DNA of 64,000 nt from Bacillus infantis (GTDB taxonomy: Bacteria; Bacillota; Bacilli; Bacillales; Cytobacillaceae). The stretch spans positions 124,001 to 188,000 of the forward strand of contig NZ_JAIVAP010000006.1 in the NCBI RefSeq assembly GCF_020171945.1. Direction: 5' to 3'. The position numbers and the translations under genes are program-made. How positions within the stretch are numbered: position 1 is the stretch's first letter; each line of letters opens with the position of its first letter. This document shows, piece by piece, positions 61,551 to 64,000 of the stretch. Below the pieces are notes generated by a model. That model was not told the DNA's origin. It saw only the letters and a program-made list of their open reading frames with translations, and did no database searches.

Positions 61551-64000
61551 GTACAGCAGAAATTTACAGGCCGAAGCATCACTTGCGATTCGTTACCGCC
61601 TCAAGCCTTTTTGACGGACATGATGCTTCCATCAATATCATGAGAAGGATCATCCAGGCGAGCGGGGCAGAGGTCATCCACCTTGGCCATAACAGGTCGG
61701 TGGAAGAGGTTGTGAATGCAGCGATCCAGGAGGATGTCCAGGGAATCGCGATTTCCTCCTATCAGGGAGGCCATGTTGAATATTTTAAATATATGTATGA
61801 TTTGCTGAAGGAAAGGGGGGCCTCTCATATCCGCATCTATGGCGGAGGCGGAGGGGTCATCATCCCGCGCGAAATCAAAGAGCTGCATGAATACGGAATT
61901 GCCCGTATCTTTTCCCCGGAAGACGGGCGCCAGAAGGGTCTGCAGGGCATGATCAATGAAATGCTCGCTGAGTGCGACTATCCGACTGTTTCAGTGGAGA
62001 GTGCAGCAGAGCTTGAAAAGCTTGAAGCAGGCGAAGTGAACAGCATCGCCAAGCTGATAACGCTTGCCGAGCATGGCGTCGGGCTTGAAAAGGAAGCGGC
62101 AGCTGCAGCAGAATCGCTCATGGAAAGAATCAAGACACTGGAAAAAACGGCACCGGTTATCGGAATCACCGGGACTGGCGGAGCAGGTAAAAGCTCATTG
62201 ACGGATGAGCTGATCCGCCGATTCATCAATGAAATCCCTGAAAAGAAAGTAGCCATCCTTTCTGTCGATCCGACAAAGCAGAAAACAGGCGGGGCGCTCC
62301 TTGGCGACCGGATCCGCATGAATAGCATCTTTTCTCCGCGCGTTTACATGCGGAGCCTTGCGACACGGAAGTCCAAGAGCGAGCTGTCGCTGGCAATCAA
62401 GGATGCCATCTCTGTCGTCAAGGCCGCCGGCTTTGACCTGGTTGTCGTTGAAACAAGCGGGATTGGGCAGGGCGATGCTGAAATCGCAGAAATCTGCGAT
62501 CTCTCCATGTATGTCATGACAAGTGAATTCGGGGCGCCTTCCCAGCTTGAAAAAATTGATATGCTTGATTACGCTGACCTGATCGTCATCAATAAATTCG
62601 AGCGCAAGGGCTCAGAGGATGCCCGCCGCCAGGTGCAGAAGCAATATCAGCGCAACCATATGCTGTTCGAGAAAGAGCTGGAAGAGATGCCGGTCTACGG
62701 CACGATCGCCAGCCAGTTCAACGATCCGGGCACAAATGCTTTATTTGCCGCCCTTGTCGAAAAAATGAATGAAAAAGCGGGCCTCGGCTGGAGCACTTCT
62801 TTTTCCAAAAATGAAGTGGTCGAAAAGCAGAATGTCATCATTCCGAATGAACAGCGCTATTATTTGCGCGAAGTATCTGAAACGGTCCGCAATTACCATA
62901 AAAAAGCGGAAGAGCAGGCAGCCCTTGCCAGGAAGCTGTTCCAGCTTGAAGGTGCTATCCAGGCCGTAAAAGAGTCAGGCGGAAGTGAAGAGGCTCTGGC
63001 TTCCTTAGAAGACCTGGCAGCGGAAACAAAAGAAAAGCTGACAGCCGAATCGAAAAAGATCCTCGAAAGCTGGGATGACCTCAAGGAGAAATACTCAGGG
63101 GAGCAGTTCACAACAAGGATCCGCGATAAAGAAATCATCACGATTCTTAGAACGAAGAGCCTTTCAGGCCTGCAGATCCCTAAGGTCGCGCTTCCGAAAT
63201 ACAGGGACTACGGAGAAATTATCCGCTGGGTCTACAGGGAGAATGTGCCGGGTGCTTTCCCGTATACAGCAGGCGTCTTCCCGTTCAAGCGGGAAGGAGA
63301 GGATCCGAAGCGCCAGTTCGCTGGTGAAGGGACCCCTGAACGGACGAACCGCCGCTTTCATTACTTATCAAAAGACGATGCAGCCAAGCGCCTAAGTACA
63401 GCGTTTGATTCCGTAACCTTGTACGGCGAGGATCCGGACTACCGCCCGGATATCTACGGAAAAGTCGGGGAGAGCGGTGTCAGCATCTGTACGCTTGATG
63501 ATATGAAAAAGCTGTATGCCGGCTTTGACCTTTGCCATCCGTCCACATCTGTTTCCATGACGATCAACGGCCCGGCTCCGATTATCCTGGCCATGTTCAT
63601 GAACACGGCGGTTGAGCAGCAGGTGGAAAAGAAAGAAGGGGAGCTTGGCAGAAAGCTGAACGAAGCGGAACTTGAGGAAGTGAAGGCTGCGACTCTGCAG
63701 ACAGTGCGCGGTACCGTCCAGGCTGATATCCTGAAGGAAGATCAAGGCCAGAATACTTGCATCTTCTCAACAGAATTCGCTCTCAGGATGATGGGCGATA
63801 TCCAGCAGTATTTTATCGATAAAAAGGTCCGCAATTACTATTCTGTCTCCATTTCGGGCTATCATATTGCCGAGGCAGGGGCAAACCCGCTTTCACAGCT
63901 GGCCTTTACGCTGGCGAACGGCTTCACTTATGTTGAGTACTATTTGAGCAGAGGCATGAAGATCGATGATTTTGCGCCGAACCTTTCCTTCTTTTTCTCA
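61547..64000 (+). CDS. icmF: Fused isobutyryl-CoA mutase IcmF (partial, runs off the window)
   Basis: The open frame covers 818 codons to the window edge; IcmF is about 1,080 residues. The order is a B12-binding domain (residues 10-135, [12 protein letters not shown] and [14 protein letters not shown]), a MeaB-like G-protein chaperone (P-loop GTGGAGKSS near 210, [26 protein letters not shown]), a linker, then the start of the mutase barrel (from about 565, [20 protein letters not shown]). It interconverts isobutyryl- and butyryl-CoA with adenosylcobalamin. The base-recognition motif reads NKFE instead of NKxD. It is coupled to the tetR gene by an ATGA overlap. Confidence 0.95.
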   Translation, partial: MSTAEIYRPKHHLRFVTASSLFDGHDASINIMRRIIQASGAEVIHLGHNRSVEEVVNAAIQEDVQGIAISSYQGGHVEYFKYMYDLLKERGASHIRIYGGGGGVIIPREIKELHEYGIARIFSPEDGRQKGLQGMINEMLAECDYPTVSVESAAELEKLEAGEVNSIAKLITLAEHGVGLEKEAAAAAESLMERIKTLEKTAPVIGITGTGGAGKSSLTDELIRRFINEIPEKKVAILSVDPTKQKTGGALLGDRIRMNSIFSPRVYMRSLATRKSKSELSLAIKDAISVVKAAGFDLVVVETSGIGQGDAEIAEICDLSMYVMTSEFGAPSQLEKIDMLDYADLIVINKFERKGSEDARRQVQKQYQRNHMLFEKELEEMPVYGTIASQFNDPGTNALFAALVEKMNEKAGLGWSTSFSKNEVVEKQNVIIPNEQRYYLREVSETVRNYHKKAEEQAALARKLFQLEGAIQAVKESGGSEEALASLEDLAAETKEKLTAESKKILESWDDLKEKYSGEQFTTRIRDKEIITILRTKSLSGLQIPKVALPKYRDYGEIIRWVYRENVPGAFPYTAGVFPFKREGEDPKRQFAGEGTPERTNRRFHYLSKDDAAKRLSTAFDSVTLYGEDPDYRPDIYGKVGESGVSICTLDDMKKLYAGFDLCHPSTSVSMTINGPAPIILAMFMNTAVEQQVEKKEGELGRKLNEAELEEVKAATLQTVRGTVQADILKEDQGQNTCIFSTEFALRMMGDIQQYFIDKKVRNYYSVSISGYHIAEAGANPLSQLAFTLANGFTYVEYYLSRGMKIDDFAPNLSFFFS

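Overview
The window looks like a chromosomal segment of a spore-forming Bacillus-type Firmicute (family Bacillaceae). Gene starts carry strong AGGAGG-like ribosome binding sites, GTG and TTG starts are common, and spore genes (cwlJ, gerQ, rsfA, pbpG) are present. From about 31.5 kb to the right edge the order follows the B. subtilis ywd-ywf-ywg-ywh-spe-ywi-ywj block: ung, ywdI, ywdK, gerQ-cwlJ, hemQ, pta, lipL, rsfA, ywfO, ywgA, ywhB, ywhC, ywhD, pbpG, speE-speB, ywiB-argS, uvsE, clsB, fadF. I saw no rRNA, tRNA, prophage, transposase or CRISPR-cas genes.

Layout. 0-16.6 kb is a varied accessory-like stretch. It holds a tRNA deacylase, a double P-loop ATPase next to a collagen-like protein, a YjiH membrane protein, a MerR-controlled BmrA-type drug exporter, an AtoE fatty-acid transporter, an SDR oxidoreductase, a sigma factor paired with a ClpP paralogue, a BCCT osmolyte transporter, an AlkD-type glycosylase, a HAD phosphatase and a quinoprotein-type lipoprotein dehydrogenase. 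17-30.6 kb holds a TetR-autoregulated ABC-2 exporter, bacillithiol genes (bshB2, yojF), pdxK, a two-component system followed by a LanFEG-type peptide-antibiotic immunity ABC transporter, a molybdopterin cluster (mobA, moaE, moaD, moeB) and a general stress protein. 30.7-53.5 kb is the conserved core listed above. 53.6-64 kb is a short-chain acyl-CoA degradation block: fadF, thiolase, 3-hydroxyacyl-CoA dehydrogenase, two acyl-CoA dehydrogenases, a TetR regulator and the fused mutase icmF, which runs off the right edge. IcmF would interconvert isobutyryl- and butyryl-CoA, the dehydrogenases and thiolase would take butyryl-CoA to acetyl-CoA, and FadF would pass the electrons to the quinone pool.

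The most unusual content is non-coding. Between xapX and uvsE lies an array of fifteen 53-bp units in perfect register. Each unit contains a conserved palindrome, and the array ends exactly at the uvsE stop codon. Two other gaps each carry exactly five units of a related 21-bp repeat, and a fourth gap carries four palindromic units of another family. Two kinds of longer dispersed palindromic elements occur in several copies. Regulatory sites that can be read directly include a MerR-type promoter with a 19-bp spacer, a TetR promoter bracketed by two mirrored operators, a near-perfect parS site after ung, a SigB-like promoter, two cre-like sites, and matching FadR-like boxes in front of fadF and the thiolase operon.
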